From positions 124,001-188,000 of the forward strand of contig JAMPIV010009901.1 of the NCBI GenBank assembly GCA_024509875.1: DNA of 64,000 bases, in the 5' to 3' direction. The translations under genes and the position numbers were made by a program. Of this stretch, positions 33,680-45,795 are shown piece by piece. The notes beneath the pieces were generated by a model, which saw only the letters and a program-made list of their open reading frames with translations, had not been told where the DNA came from and made no database searches. Source of the stretch: Oreohelix idahoensis. Taxonomy: Eukaryota > Mollusca > Gastropoda > Stylommatophora > Oreohelicidae. Each line of letters begins with the position of its first letter. The first letter of the stretch is position 1.

Positions 33680-34489
33680 TGTTACGGTATTTTATTGGCA
33701 TGGTCTGCTAGAGGTTAGCAGCATAAGATTAAGAGGTGACCATGTTTAATATAATGTAAATAATTGTTAGTTTAGTGTACGCGATACACACGATTGATTA
33801 TGACGTGTGTGCGTTGGTATGTCACGCACCGTGACTAGGTTACCACACCCCTTTCTTGTATGACCGTCGAACGGATAAGACGTGTCCTTGTATTCATGCA
33901 GTGTCGGGCATGGAGTGCCACACAGATTATATTATAATTAATGATGGACATGGGTCAGTCCAATGTTATGATTTGGAAGAAGAATGCTACAGGTTAGTAA
34001 GTGACTAAACCTAAGTCGAGATAGATTTATAATTATTGACGAACGCATAATCTCACTGTCGGTCGCTGGGATCACCAGCCACGCGTGCATACAGTTATGT
34101 CGTTCTGTCTATTTGTTATTTGACAAGGACTGAATTGAAGATAAATCATAATTCAAGGAAGGAACAGAACTTTATATATTTTTGCTTCATGACAACCATT
34201 GTTTGAAATATTGTCTATAATCTTCTATGTAATAAATACATGTGGACTCATAAAGGACTTATCCCATTATTGAATATCAGAAGTTCAACCGTCAGTATAA
34301 TGGATACAAAGCTTTACACCACCACTTGCGAAATTAACCATCTATCAGCACGATGCTCTATAATGATCATGATTGACTAACTCTCCCCGCAATAACATAA
34401 CACCCAGCCTTGCAACGAGAAAACCGTTGGGCCCTTACGCCACAACAAGAAGAGGCGTACCGCCACAACTAGAAATAAAAACCGCTACA
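33680..34489 (+). repeat. 5' LTR of the Gmr1-type element
   Basis: Begins TGTTACGGTA and ends CCGCTACA, 810 bp. It includes an AATAAA hexamer around 34231 and TATA-like sequence (TTTATATATT) around 34172. Confidence 0.95.
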
Positions 34490-34491
34490 AA

Positions 34492-34511
34492 TGGTTGGCC
34501 AGCGATAGGGA
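34492..34511 (+). promoter_or_regulatory. Primer-binding site
   Basis: 'TGGTTGGCCAGCGATAGGGA' starts two bases after the LTR with the TGG that pairs with a tRNA 3' CCA. The tRNA was not identified. Confidence 0.6.
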
Positions 34512-36100
34512 GCGAAATAAGAACGAAGAAAAAAAAAATTTCTTATTTACAAACTGATAGACTGTTTATCATTACAAGAAAATATTCAAGTCACATGATT
34601 CCGAACATGACGTGGCTTGTGTAACTATGCAAATCAGTGACGTCACAATATTCTGTGTACAAGCCAACGATCGAAGGACGAAGCCAGCTCACCTACTGTT
34701 TCATTGAAGAATACAACTTCTCGATAGACCAAATGATTGAAAAGACATTATTTGCCAACAAGGAGCAAACAGTCCTATACACTAGTCTAGTCCGTTGGTG
34801 AAGATCGCATCGGACGACGGGTTAAAAGATAAGTCTCATTTCGTGACTGTTGTCATTGAGAAGAAACATTACTGAGTCTAGTTCACATTTGCAGGCATGT
34901 CCATTCTATATGTTATATATGTACGTTATATCTGTTTTCATTGTTTGTGCTGTGCCTAATTCGTGGGAGGTTGGAGCGGCGATTCGGAATGAATAAATAT
35001 GGCTCTAAGGATTGCCGATATTCATTCTGAATGTTCTTTAGGGCGGTGAATTAAATTGCATTTCGCGGAGAACGCGTCGACGACATTTCCGGGGCTTGTT
35101 TCGTTCGGGATTGCATTTAATTCACATTATATATGTTAGATGTCTAGTTCTGTGAAATAATCGTTGTATTTTATTGTATTCAGTTTAAATTTTATTTAGT
35201 TCTGTAACAATGTTGGTAATCTATCATGTTTTTTCTGATCTTGCTATTATTCAGTTCATTTTTTTTTTTTTTGTATAACCGTCAATGAGTCCATGTTTGC
35301 GTCATTAATTTTTGTGTACACAGATTTAACTCTATATTCAGTTAACCTTCACCCTGCTCTATATTTCCGGTTAGTAGATTTGGTTTTATAATATCAATTT
35401 TTATTGTAGAAATGTCTTGTCTCGTGGTAATATTGTTTGTTTATCCTTGGTTAACCCATGGTATTGTTTGTTTTCATTTCATCTGTTCATAATTTAATAT
35501 TAATACTATAATTTCTTGCTTAATAAGAGTGTATATGAATATAATTAAAAATTTATGACTTTTAAGGAGAATTAGGGACTTTGCACCAAGTTGCAGTGGT
35601 AGTCCAAGAAATGGGCGATGCACTTTATAGCTCATGATTAAGGCATAATATAATAATATATATATTTATAAAATAATTTGACTTTTTAGTCTGTCCTGCA
35701 TATAAAAGACATAGTGTATATTATTTAGTACATTTTTCCAGTACTAAATGATTTACTTAGCACATATCACTGATTGAATGATATAATACTTGAGGAATAA
35801 TACCATTAATTATTAGGTGCATGATAGTAATTCAGCACCCTAAATAGATAAATATCATAACTATTTATGATATATTAACGAGTATATATGTAATATTTTC
35901 CCAACATAGTATGTCTATGTATGGAATTTACAAATAATAGTTAAATAATATTACAATTAATTAAATTGAACATTCCCAGATTAAGTTCAATAATATTGTG
36001 ATTGTTTATATTGACTATTCATAGATTGAATAAGCACAATAATTACTTAGAATTTATTGGTGATTATTACATAGCCATTACGTACAATATTAACGTCAAG
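34512..36100 (+). other. Leader of the Gmr1-type element, non-coding
   Basis: About 1.6 kb between primer site and gag, AT-rich, with no conserved coding content. Unusually long for an LTR-element leader. A poly-T stretch is at 35261-35273. Confidence 0.6.
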
Positions 36101-38089
36101 ATGCTTAACTTAGACTATTTTATTAAAAATGGTAAGGATTTTGGAAAAAAAGGAGAACTTCTCGAGGCTTATGCATTGGCTGAATTTGCAAAATATAAGG
36201 CAGAAGAGGAGGAAAGGAAAGCTATTGCTAAGGCAGAGATGGAAGAACTTGAAAGAAAGGAGGCTGAAAAGAAAGCAGAATTAAGACAAGAAGAAGAAAG
36301 AAAGATAGCAAGAGATGAAATCCTACGGATTGAAGAAGAGAATAAATTGAAACGACAAGAAATCATACTGCTGCAAGAAATGGAATTGCAACGGCTTAAA
36401 TTGGAAACAGCAAAACTTAATTCTCAGAGTGCTGCAACAAGCCAAAATGATAATACTCAATCTGGATCTTCATCCACCCGACTTAAGGGCAATTATTACT
36501 TTAAACTACCACCATTCAAGTTACACGTGGATGACCTTTCATCGTGGCTGGCGCGCTTTGAGGATATATGTAAGGTCAATAACCTTGACAAAACTGCATG
36601 GGCACTTAAACTTAAAGAATTTCTGGATGGCGAACCTGCAAGTGCAGCACAAAATATAGATCCAACATTATCAACAGACTATGAGGCCATTAAGACGTTG
36701 TTACTACGTCGTTTCCACTTGAACGAAGAGGCATGTAGATTACGTTTTAAAAGTTTGTTGCCAGATAACAATAAAGATTTCACAGGTTTTATTGCTAACA
36801 TACGCAATACTTTTAACAGATGGGTTGAACTGGCAGGTGTCAACAAATCTTACGACAAGTTAGTCGATTTGTTATTGAGGGATAAAGTATTATCTTCTGT
36901 CAGCCCACCATTCTTTGCTTATCTGCAAGAAAGAAAACCAGAATCTATTGATGAGTTAGAAAAAATTTCTTTAAATTACTGCACAGCTCATCCGAATGCT
37001 AATATTTCTGGCTCGTTGATAAGAGAACCACTTCCTGTAGCCTCCAATATGGCATATCATAATCATAACAAACCTAGAACACACAGTGTGGACAGAGGTA
37101 GGTTCAAAGGAAACTATGACATTAATTTTCATAAGGGACAGAATAACTTTAACAATAACTTTAATAGAGGAAGACAACAAACCAGAAATTATTCACCTCA
37201 GTCAAGATACAACAGTAATCCACGTAACTCAAGTTATAATCGGTCATATAATTATAATAATGGTAACAAGTGGAACAATAGCGATAATTATAACTCGAGA
37301 CATCGAGATAACAGTTACAATAGAGGACAACGGGATAATTCATCTAATTATTCTCGTCATCGTTCTCATTCTCGTAGATCGACAAATTATAACCATAATA
37401 CAGGGGCAGCCGTTACTACTGCTACAACCCCTGGGGTTCAGAGTTCACCTACTGATAACAAAATACAGTCTTCGTCTACTTGTTTTGCAATGAATTATAA
37501 CGTGGCAAATAGTTGCCCAACATGTAATCTTATATTTCAGAAAGCAAAAGAGACAGTTCTGAACTGCGGACACATTCTACCAGAAGTCAGTCTAGCAGTC
37601 AATGACGGAACAGGCTCGCTGATCTTCAACAGAGGAAAAGTTAATGGATCCATCGTCTCAGTCTTAAGAGATTCGGGATCGACCACGATCGGAATCCGTC
37701 AGACACTTGTTCATCCGAATTGTGCAACTGGAGAACATGTCAGGTGTATGACCTTTGGTGGAACCATAGAATGTTATCCAACAGCTATTATCTATATTGA
37801 TACACCTTTTTTCACAGGCAATGTTAAAGCATGCATGTTAAGAAACCCAATTGCCGACCTTATGGTGGGATGCATACACGGAAGTAAAGATTGCACACCA
37901 GAAGAGATTATTGAATGGGAAAAAAATAATCTATGCATCGGAAATGCAGCAATAACCAGAGCACATACGAAACAATTAGAGACTATGGACACGAAAACAA
38001 GGAAACAGATGATCATGAAAGTATCGAGATTCATTCTGCTATTGACCGAGTATCCTTTGCTGCAAAACAGAGGGAAGACAGGTCACTAA
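36101..38089 (+). CDS. Gag-protease of the Gmr1-type element
   Basis: The first ATG in frame is 36101, giving about 660 residues. Order: N-terminal capsid-assembly lead with a strong Glu/Lys/Arg coiled coil (~residues 25-110); capsid core with 'YYFKLPPFKLHVDDLSSWLA' and 'RRFHLNEEACRLRFKSLLP'; an Asn/Arg/Tyr/Ser-rich basic stretch (~340-450) in place of CCHC knuckles; a CxxC piece 'CPTCNLIFQKAKETVLNCGH'; and a retropepsin with 'VSVLRDSGSTTIGI' (Asp-Ser-Gly active site) and distal 'PIADLMVGC'. It forms particles and processes the polyprotein. The frame ends in TAA at 38087-38089. The last ~35 residues look wrong for the family, and the typical pre-integrase leader 'SFAAKQREDRSL' is in a neighbouring frame (37990-38100), so a pair of indels or shifts lies here. 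Confidence 0.88.
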   Translation: MLNLDYFIKNGKDFGKKGELLEAYALAEFAKYKAEEEERKAIAKAEMEELERKEAEKKAELRQEEERKIARDEILRIEEENKLKRQEIILLQEMELQRLKLETAKLNSQSAATSQNDNTQSGSSSTRLKGNYYFKLPPFKLHVDDLSSWLARFEDICKVNNLDKTAWALKLKEFLDGEPASAAQNIDPTLSTDYEAIKTLLLRRFHLNEEACRLRFKSLLPDNNKDFTGFIANIRNTFNRWVELAGVNKSYDKLVDLLLRDKVLSSVSPPFFAYLQERKPESIDELEKISLNYCTAHPNANISGSLIREPLPVASNMAYHNHNKPRTHSVDRGRFKGNYDINFHKGQNNFNNNFNRGRQQTRNYSPQSRYNSNPRNSSYNRSYNYNNGNKWNNSDNYNSRHRDNSYNRGQRDNSSNYSRHRSHSRRSTNYNHNTGAAVTTATTPGVQSSPTDNKIQSSSTCFAMNYNVANSCPTCNLIFQKAKETVLNCGHILPEVSLAVNDGTGSLIFNRGKVNGSIVSVLRDSGSTTIGIRQTLVHPNCATGEHVRCMTFGGTIECYPTAIIYIDTPFFTGNVKACMLRNPIADLMVGCIHGSKDCTPEEIIEWEKNNLCIGNAAITRAHTKQLETMDTKTRKQMIMKVSRFILLLTEYPLLQNRGKTGH

Positions 38090-38131
38090 CAAAATTTTTT
38101 TACACTGGTCAACAAAGTTGACAATCTTTCT

Positions 38132-39295
38132 ATGAACAAAAATAATAGTCATTGGTTTAGTATTAAAAATGACATTTTATTAAGATGTTTTATGGATAAA
38201 ACTCAGATAAGACAACAAGTCATGGTACCTTTTGCTTTTAGGCGGTACATACTTCAACACGCACATGATTCTAAGTGTGCAGGTCACATGGGTTATACTC
38301 GTACACGTTCGCGAGTATTATCTTCTTTTTTTTGGCCGGGAGTATCACGAGATATTTCACAGTACGTACGCTCCTGTACGATATGCCAAGAAGTGAAAGC
38401 ACGGGGAGCCTTTCACACGGCGCCTATTCAGGCTTGTGACATATCTGTGAGACCTTTCGACAAAATGGCCATTGATATCATTGGCCCACTTTTACCATCA
38501 ACCAGAGGACATAGATTTATTCTCACTTGCATCGATTTATGCACACGATGGCCAGAAGCCATCCCATTGAAAACAACCACCACCACAGATGTAGCTGACG
38601 CACTACACCTGATCTTTTCTAGAGTAGGTTTTCCTAGAAAACTTTTGTCAGATCATGGTTCTCAATTTATATCTGAGACTATGACGGAGGTAATGAAGAC
38701 TTGGCAAATAGATAGAAATCTCAGCAGCATTTATCACCCAATGAGTAATGGTGCTGTAGAAAGACTTAACCGCACACTCAAACAAATGTTACATAAAGTT
38801 ACAGTTAACCATCCACAGGACTGGGACAGAGTTCTACCAGCGGTGTTATTCGCTTATCGAGAGGTGCCACATGAACAAACTGGCTTCTCTCCATTTCAAC
38901 TAGTCTTTGGCGCTCCACCAAGAGGTCCTATGGGACTGATAAAAGATTTATTAATCGATTCTGAGATGACTCAGGACACTCAGTCATCCTATGAGTATGT
39001 AATTAATCTCCGGAATAACATTATTGATGCCTGTAAAATGGCAACAGCTTCATCTGAGGCTGCGAAAGAGAAAGCTAGAACTTTCCAAAACAGTAATAGA
39101 CGATTACGTCAATTATTTCCAGGAGATCAAGCTTATGTGTTATTGCCACATAACAATAATAAACTACTAATCTCGTGGAACGGTCCTTACCAGGTTATCA
39201 ATAAGATTTCTGATGTTGATTATGTCCTGGACATTAAGGGACATCACAAAAATATTTCACATAAATATGCTCAAGCAATTTCATACTCGACCTGA
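38132..39295 (+). CDS. Integrase of the Gmr1-type element
   Basis: Order: HHCC zinc domain 'HAHDSKCAGHMGYTRTR' with 'CTICQ' (residues ~45-90); catalytic core with Asp in 'KMAIDIIGPLL', Asp in 'LLSDHGSQF' and Glu in 'GAVERLNRTL' (DDE triad, ~110-220); and a C-terminal GPY/F module 'WNGPYQVINK' (~345). It inserts the cDNA. The same frame is open from just after the gag TAA, so ATG 38132 is probably not a true start and the protein is part of a polyprotein. Near 39255 the frame leaves the expected C-terminal 'FHINMLKQFH' motif, which is found in the RT frame, so integrase and RT are joined by one frame change in an A-run. Confidence 0.92.
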   Translation: MNKNNSHWFSIKNDILLRCFMDKTQIRQQVMVPFAFRRYILQHAHDSKCAGHMGYTRTRSRVLSSFFWPGVSRDISQYVRSCTICQEVKARGAFHTAPIQACDISVRPFDKMAIDIIGPLLPSTRGHRFILTCIDLCTRWPEAIPLKTTTTTDVADALHLIFSRVGFPRKLLSDHGSQFISETMTEVMKTWQIDRNLSSIYHPMSNGAVERLNRTLKQMLHKVTVNHPQDWDRVLPAVLFAYREVPHEQTGFSPFQLVFGAPPRGPMGLIKDLLIDSEMTQDTQSSYEYVINLRNNIIDACKMATASSEAAKEKARTFQNSNRRLRQLFPGDQAYVLLPHNNNKLLISWNGPYQVINKISDVDYVLDIKGHHKNISHKYAQAISYST

Positions 39296-40859
39296 ACATC
39301 TACAAGCTATTTTTCATGAACTAGATGACACTTTCAGACCTACATGTCACTATTCTAATTTATCTGTTATCCAGGAAGAAGAATCTTCTTTTCCTGAGGT
39401 ACAGTTAGCTTTACCTGTACCTGTAGTACAATCTAGCGAATCTTGGCGGGACGTAACCATCTCTTCGTCGGTTACACCGCAACAGCATCAAAAGATTGCT
39501 GATCTTCTACAATCTTATCCAGATGTGTTGACCGATGTTCCAGGTCGCACATCAGTCATTAGTCATGACATCACTCTTAATGATGATACTCCAATTCGGG
39601 TACATCCTTATTCTGTTCCTCTACACTTTCTTACTAAAACTACTAAGGAACTTGAACAGATGTTATCTTTAGGAATTATCGAAACTAGTAATTCCCCATT
39701 TTCTTCTCCATTAGTTATTGTCCGAAAGAAGGACAATAACATTAGACTATGCGTCGACTATAGAAAATTAAATGCACAAACGATAGTTGATAGCGAACCA
39801 CATCCACTTCTCGATGACTTACTGCCACGTCTATCGACAGCAACTATATTCACTAAGATAGACTTAACTAAAGGTTATTGGCAGATACCACTAACCGAAA
39901 AAGCTAAATACTACACAGCGTTTTCAACTCCGCTAGGTCTATACCAGTGGAATGTGATGCCTTTTGGGCTTGTTAACGCTCCAGCTACCTTTGTTCGCAT
40001 GATGCGACACATTTTTTCAGGTAGACCAGACATTATTACATATATAGACGACATATGCTTATTTAGTTCATCTTTTGAGGAACATTTTTTGGGTCTTGGA
40101 TACGTTTTTGATACCTTAAGAAGGTACAAGTTAACTGCTAAACCTACAAAATTACAGGTAGCATTTCATGAGATCACTTTTTTGGGTCACATTATTGGAG
40201 CAGGATATATCCGAACACTACCCAGTACAGTTTCAAAAATTTTAAACATTTCCGTTCCTCAAACGAAGAAACAAGTGAGAAGCTTGTTAGGTCTAGTCCA
40301 ATATTACAGTAGATTCGTACCTAACTTGTCATCTATCACGGCTGTCTTGTCCTCATTACTAAAGAAAGACATGCCAGTGAAGGTGACATGGACTGACGAA
40401 TGTGACAGAATTTTTCGGCAAATAATTTATATATTTTCAAATCCACCTATTTTGAGACTAACTGATGCTTCTAAAAAGTTCATTCTTCGTACAGATGCGA
40501 GTAACTACGGAATTGGCGCATGTTTGCTCCAATACCATGACGATATCCTCCACCCAAACCTCTACATCTCACGGAAACTCAAACCACCTGAAGTCAAGTA
40601 TTCAACTGTCGACCGCGAGCTTTTGGCAGTCGTGTGGGCGATAACGAAGTTGGAGAAATTCTTGCTGGGTGCCCCTTTCGTGGTACAAACAGACCAGAGG
40701 GCCGTAGCATCACTACAACGAGCAAATCACAAAAGTCCAAAGCTGACCAGATTCGCTATACTCCTTCAACCTTTCGAGTTCTCAATCGAGTACATCACAG
40801 GATCCGACAACGTCTTGGCAGATACTTTATCTCGAAATCCTAATGATGTCGATTCCTAA
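39213..40859 (+). CDS. Reverse transcriptase-RNase H of the Gmr1-type element
   Basis: Begins with integrase tail 'FHINMLKQFHTRPE', then a linker, then gypsy-type RT: 'IIETSNSPFSSPLVIVRKKD', 'RLCVDYRKLNAQT', 'FTKIDLTKGYWQIPL', 'WNVMPFGLVNAPATF' and the catalytic 'ITYIDDICLF' (residues ~145-330). The tether is followed by RNase H with 'ILRTDASNYGIGACLLQ' (Asp), 'TVDRELLAVVWAI' (Glu), 'VVQTDQRAV' (Asp) and 'DNVLADTLSRN' (Asp). All catalytic residues are present. Stop at 40857-40859. No integrase follows. Confidence 0.94.
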   Translation: MLIMSWTLRDITKIFHINMLKQFHTRPEHLQAIFHELDDTFRPTCHYSNLSVIQEEESSFPEVQLALPVPVVQSSESWRDVTISSSVTPQQHQKIADLLQSYPDVLTDVPGRTSVISHDITLNDDTPIRVHPYSVPLHFLTKTTKELEQMLSLGIIETSNSPFSSPLVIVRKKDNNIRLCVDYRKLNAQTIVDSEPHPLLDDLLPRLSTATIFTKIDLTKGYWQIPLTEKAKYYTAFSTPLGLYQWNVMPFGLVNAPATFVRMMRHIFSGRPDIITYIDDICLFSSSFEEHFLGLGYVFDTLRRYKLTAKPTKLQVAFHEITFLGHIIGAGYIRTLPSTVSKILNISVPQTKKQVRSLLGLVQYYSRFVPNLSSITAVLSSLLKKDMPVKVTWTDECDRIFRQIIYIFSNPPILRLTDASKKFILRTDASNYGIGACLLQYHDDILHPNLYISRKLKPPEVKYSTVDRELLAVVWAITKLEKFLLGAPFVVQTDQRAVASLQRANHKSPKLTRFAILLQPFEFSIEYITGSDNVLADTLSRNPNDVDS

Positions 40860-41939
40860 TCCACGTTGTTTGTCGCAAAGACAATACTATTCACAGAGAA
40901 ACTTAATCAAAGGACATAGCACCATCGTTGCTTTTTGACACATGAATGAACCATTGACTCAGCTGCTTCCTAAAGGCAGATTATACGCAAAGTGACTGCA
41001 ATCAATTGACACTATATTCGTCTTTACGCCGGGACTCTCCTGGTTTACATTCGTCACAATACTGTTTCAAAACACTTCGGAGATAATAAATGACATTCCA
41101 TTCGAACTAATTCGTTATATAACTTGATTCAGAATGCTTGAACATTTTGTCTAATGGAAATTCAAAGATCAAGACTACGAATGGATCTTCATATCCAATG
41201 TTAATTACTTTTAATTTAGTCTTTAAAACTAGTCCACATTAAAATGACAAGTGAGTTGAATTTTAAAAAAAAAAATGAAACTTAAAAAATGAAAGAAAGA
41301 AAAGAAAACTCACACAATTCTTTGATTATATTCTTAGAATTACATGATTATATTGCATATTTAATAATTATGTCAATACATCACATACTATTGTTTAAAG
41401 TAGTTAGATAGGTATTAATAACTTAATACTACACTTACTTGATGTTCAACACACATAACTTAGTTAAATTTATACATCATTTTTTTTTTCCTCTACTTTA
41501 TTCTTTATTCGTTATTATGTCTTTCTTTAACATATCCTCTCATTTTTCTTACATTAGATTTTCAACAACTTATTCTTATTCCATACCTAGTATAGTTAAT
41601 TAGTTTAATTTTAACACTTTAGATTAGTCTGACATGACATTTTATCACGACATATTTTAAGTTAATTAATTATTTAATTAGAGATCAACATTACCATTCT
41701 CTTTTAGTTCTTATTACAATTTATATTTATGTATGATATAAATAATTAATATATTACATGACTGTTAGTTAGTCGACATGACCATGACATTGGTTCTAGA
41801 CAGAACGTCGTAGGCCATATGCCGCAATTTTGTTAAATTTTTTTTTTTGATATTGTTAACATTTTGGTATTCATTCAGATGGGTTTTTTTTTTGAAAAAA
41901 TCTATCTAATAGATTTTTTCCCCCCAGTGGACAGGGAAT
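40860..41939 (+). other. 3' non-coding region of the Gmr1-type element
   Basis: About 1.1 kb of AT-rich DNA without coding content. The end 'CCCCCAGTGGACAGGGAATT' next to the 3' LTR includes a purine-rich stretch that could act as polypurine tract, though it is short and interrupted. Confidence 0.6.
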
Positions 41940-42747
41940 TGTTACGGTATTTTATTGGCATGGTCTGCTAGAGGTTAGCAGCATAAGATTAAGAGGTGAC
42001 CATGTTTAATATAATGTAAATAATTGTTAGTTTAGTGTACGCGATACACACGATTGATTATGACGTGTGTGCGTTGGTATGTCACGCACCGTGACTAGGT
42101 TACCACACCCCTTTCTTGTATGACCGTCGAACGGATAAGACGTGTCCTTGTATTCATGCAGTGTCGGGCATGGAGTGCCACACAGATTATATTATAATTA
42201 ATGATGGACATGGGTCAGTCCAATGTTATGATTTGGAAGAAGAATGCTACAGGTTAGTAAGTGACTAAACCTAAGTCGAGATAGATTTATAATTATTGAC
42301 GAACGCATAATCTCACTGTCGGTCGCTGGGATCACCAGCCACGCGTGCATACAGTTATGTCGTTCTGTCTATTTGTTATTTGACAAGGACTGAATTGAAG
42401 ATAAATCATAATTCAAGGAAGGAACAGAACTTTATATATTTTTGCTTCATGACAACCATTGTTTGAAATATTGTCTATAATCTTCTATGTAATAAATACA
42501 TGTGGACTCATAAAGGACTTATCCCATTATTGAATATCAGAAGTTCAACCGTCAGTATAATGGATACAAAGCTTTACACCACCACTTGCGAAATTAACCA
42601 TCTATCAGCACGATGCTCTATAATGATCATGATTGACTAACTCTCCCCGCAATAACATAACACCCAGCCTTGCAACGAGAAAACCGTTGGGCCCTTACGC
42701 CACAACAAGAAGAGGCGTACCGCCACAACTAGAAATAAACCGCTACA
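41940..42747 (+). repeat. 3' LTR of the Gmr1-type element
   Basis: 808 bp; it appears identical to the 5' LTR apart from two fewer A's in 'AGAAATAAA' near the end. Confidence 0.95.
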
Positions 42748-42752
42748 CATAC
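42748..42752 (+). repeat. 5-bp target duplication CATAC, right
   Basis: Matches 33675-33679 and is followed by the last codons of the Tc1 transposase. Confidence 0.9.
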
Positions 42753-42986
42753 CCGATTTTGAAATGTCTATTTGTCCAATATCTATTGTGTGACTTTTGA
42801 AAAGGTGGGTGACACACTTCACAGCTTCATTGCGTTTGAATGTGCGTTTTCATTTCTTTACGTGACATGTCAATTTGGTATTCAATAAATGCCGTTTTGA
42901 CTGATACCAATTACGTTTAAATCAGATTTGTTTTATTGTTTCAACCAAGGTTTTTCTAAGTGGCCATTGACTTTTGACGAGTAGTA

Positions 42987-43764
<778 letters not shown>

Positions 43765-44190
43765 CACACTCATGCGTGTCGTCCAATGCGACTAGTAAGG
43801 TGTTGTGCATGAGGCTGGCAATCTCACCATGTAACATAGATTGCTACCGAAACCACTACTGCAAGGGCACACACTCAGCTATCATACGCACACACACACT
43901 CATGCATGTCGTCAATGAGACTAGTATGGTGTTGTGCATGAGGCTGGCAACCTCACCGTGTAACACAGATTGCTTCCAAAACCACTACTGCAAGAGCACA
44001 CACTCAGCTATCACACACACGCTCACGCATGTCGTCCAATGAGACTAGTATGGTGTTGTGCATGAGGCTGGCAATCTCACCATGTAACACAGATTGCTAC
44101 CGAAACTACTACTGCACGAGCATCTGAACGCTTCATACGGAGGCAAACCACACTGGTGGCCCCATGCTCCATCAGGAGCGGAGAAGAGAA
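43765..44190 (+). repeat. Tandem array of the dispersed repeat (copy B), about 125-130 bp period
   Basis: Three units begin 'CATGCGTGTCGTCCAATGCG' at 43771, with corresponding starts near 43901 and 44025. Each contains 'GTTGTGCATGAGGCTGGCAA' and 'CTCACCATGTAACA'. The last unit runs on into 'CCCCATGCTCCATCAGGAGC', the same closing block as at 31870 and 44545. Confidence 0.8.
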
Positions 44191-44394
44191 ATATATATCT
44201 CCAAGTGAGCCCACGTGCTCTCACAAACCATTCTACACATAACCATAATTAAATAAATATGTATCAAATAGAATTAAACAATTTGTACAACCAATACTCT
44301 CCTTAATGGGCATAAATCACTACCTCGCAACTGATCCATCTCAATATACATTACTGCATTCTGAACATGTCGTAAGTGACGACTGGTGCGCCTG

Positions 44395-44585
44395 GTAACA
44401 AGCGTGTCGTATATGACCCCTGATGAGATTGGGAACTCATCACATGAAACACATCGTTACCGTCACCGAAACAACCACAGCAATAGCATCAAAATGCTTA
44501 TTGTGGGCCTGTAATGGACACCAGCTGCATTGGTGTTTCCATGCTCCGCCGGGAGCAACCAGAGAAACACATGTCTCAACAAAGG
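44395..44585 (+). repeat. Dispersed repeat, copy C
   Basis: Diverged copy with 'GTGTCGTATATGACCC', 'GGGAACTCATCACATGAAAC' and the closing 'CCATGCTCCGCCGGGAGCAA'. Confidence 0.6.
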
Positions 44586-45795
44586 AGTGGCCTCGCGCTC
44601 TCCAGAAATCTAAATACATATCCTCACTTCACTCAAAGTAACCCACTAAAGATATACAGTAGAAATATCAATAATCGTGAAATACACTTAATTACAATAT
44701 CAAAGAATAAAATAAAATTACTCTTACATTAAGGAATAAAATATAACTACTCTTGACTTAACACTAAAACTAAAGTCATCACCACGTGGCCTCCCGGCTG
44801 CCATCTTGATATTTTTGCTAACAGGTTGATATTATCTAAATTCACGTGAAATAGCTTCATACCATATTTGCCCGGTCTAATGGATGAAATACTTGATACT
44901 AAACTCTTACATATGTGATTTGGGCTTAACACTAGTGAAATATATCCACACATTATTTCCACTCAATTATATTTCAAGACTAAATTATCAGGTCCTGGAA
45001 ACACACCAATCTATTTATTTCCTTAAACATTACAACAGACACGCTCAATATAATTCTAAAGCTACAGGGAAATAATGGTAATTTCACTAGGAAATAATAT
45101 AATCTGCTTTTAAATCAAACTCACGTGTCATGTCTTCGTTCCTCTTCTACCGACACAGGGCTAGCCTAACTTCGTTTCTTCTTGGCGACTCTTGCAAAAT
45201 AGGCCTGTTTGCCGCTCGCTATTTCTTTATATAAACCGCTAAGCCTAAACACTCAACTTAGTCCGCGCGCGCAGTAATTGCGCCACTTAAACAACACTCG
45301 CGATATTTGCTTTATCAGGCACGAAAACACAGATATGGCTCACAATTATCAAATATATCACACTACTACCAAATATAACACTCAATTATAGTTTAGGCTT
45401 TATTATGGCCTAAACTAATATATCTTCTTGAAGACTTTTTACATCCCAGCATGCTTCGCGCACATCGAAAATATATGGGCGATAAATGTGCCACTTACAA
45501 TGAAGGGGGAAGCTGGGGTGTCTTTACGTGAAGGGGGAAGCCGGGTGTCTTTCCGGCCCCATCACAGGTCCATTCTGGGTAGGGTTAGTTGCGGGGTAAC
45601 AATGATGATGATGAAATAAGTAGTCACATTTTAATACCGATTTTGCCGGACATTATTATAGTTTTTGAGTACATGATATTAAGAGCCCCACCTAATTTGT
45701 GCCCGGCAACACTTACATTGTAGTTACGCATCTGTCTGCATATTTATTTATTTATTTGTTCTTTGGTTATTGTTGCGGGCATTGTTATATATATT
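44586..45795. other. No gene recognised
   Basis: AT-rich sequence up to the next LTR element. Small open frames (44884-45075, 45428-45619) show no domain pattern. Confidence 0.5.

Larger units (their letters stand above)
33680..42747 (+). mobile_element. Ty3/gypsy LTR retrotransposon with integrase before RT (Gmr1-type order)
   Basis: Seen: two LTRs of 810 and 808 bp that look identical except for two A's in an A-run near the end, TG...CA ends, a 5-bp duplication CATAC on both sides (33675-33679, 42748-42752), a primer-binding site two bases inside, and the order gag, protease, integrase, RT, RNase H. Nothing codes after RNase H. Known: canonical Ty3/gypsy has integrase last; the Gmr1 group has gypsy-type proteins in Ty1/copia-like order. 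Near-identical LTRs mean recent insertion. Confidence 0.93.
32287..42986 (+). mobile_element. Tc1/mariner transposon, split by an LTR retrotransposon
   Basis: The left terminus 'TACTACTCGTCAAAAGTCAA' and its inverted partner at 42961-42986 (ending GACGAGTAGTATA) bound about 1.6 kb of Tc1 DNA (32287-33679 plus 42753-42986), with TA-rich flanks as expected for TA target duplication. The transposase is DD34E type. The exact outer base is ambiguous because both flanks read TATATA. The insertion lies about 70 bp after the transmembrane exon. Confidence 0.9.
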
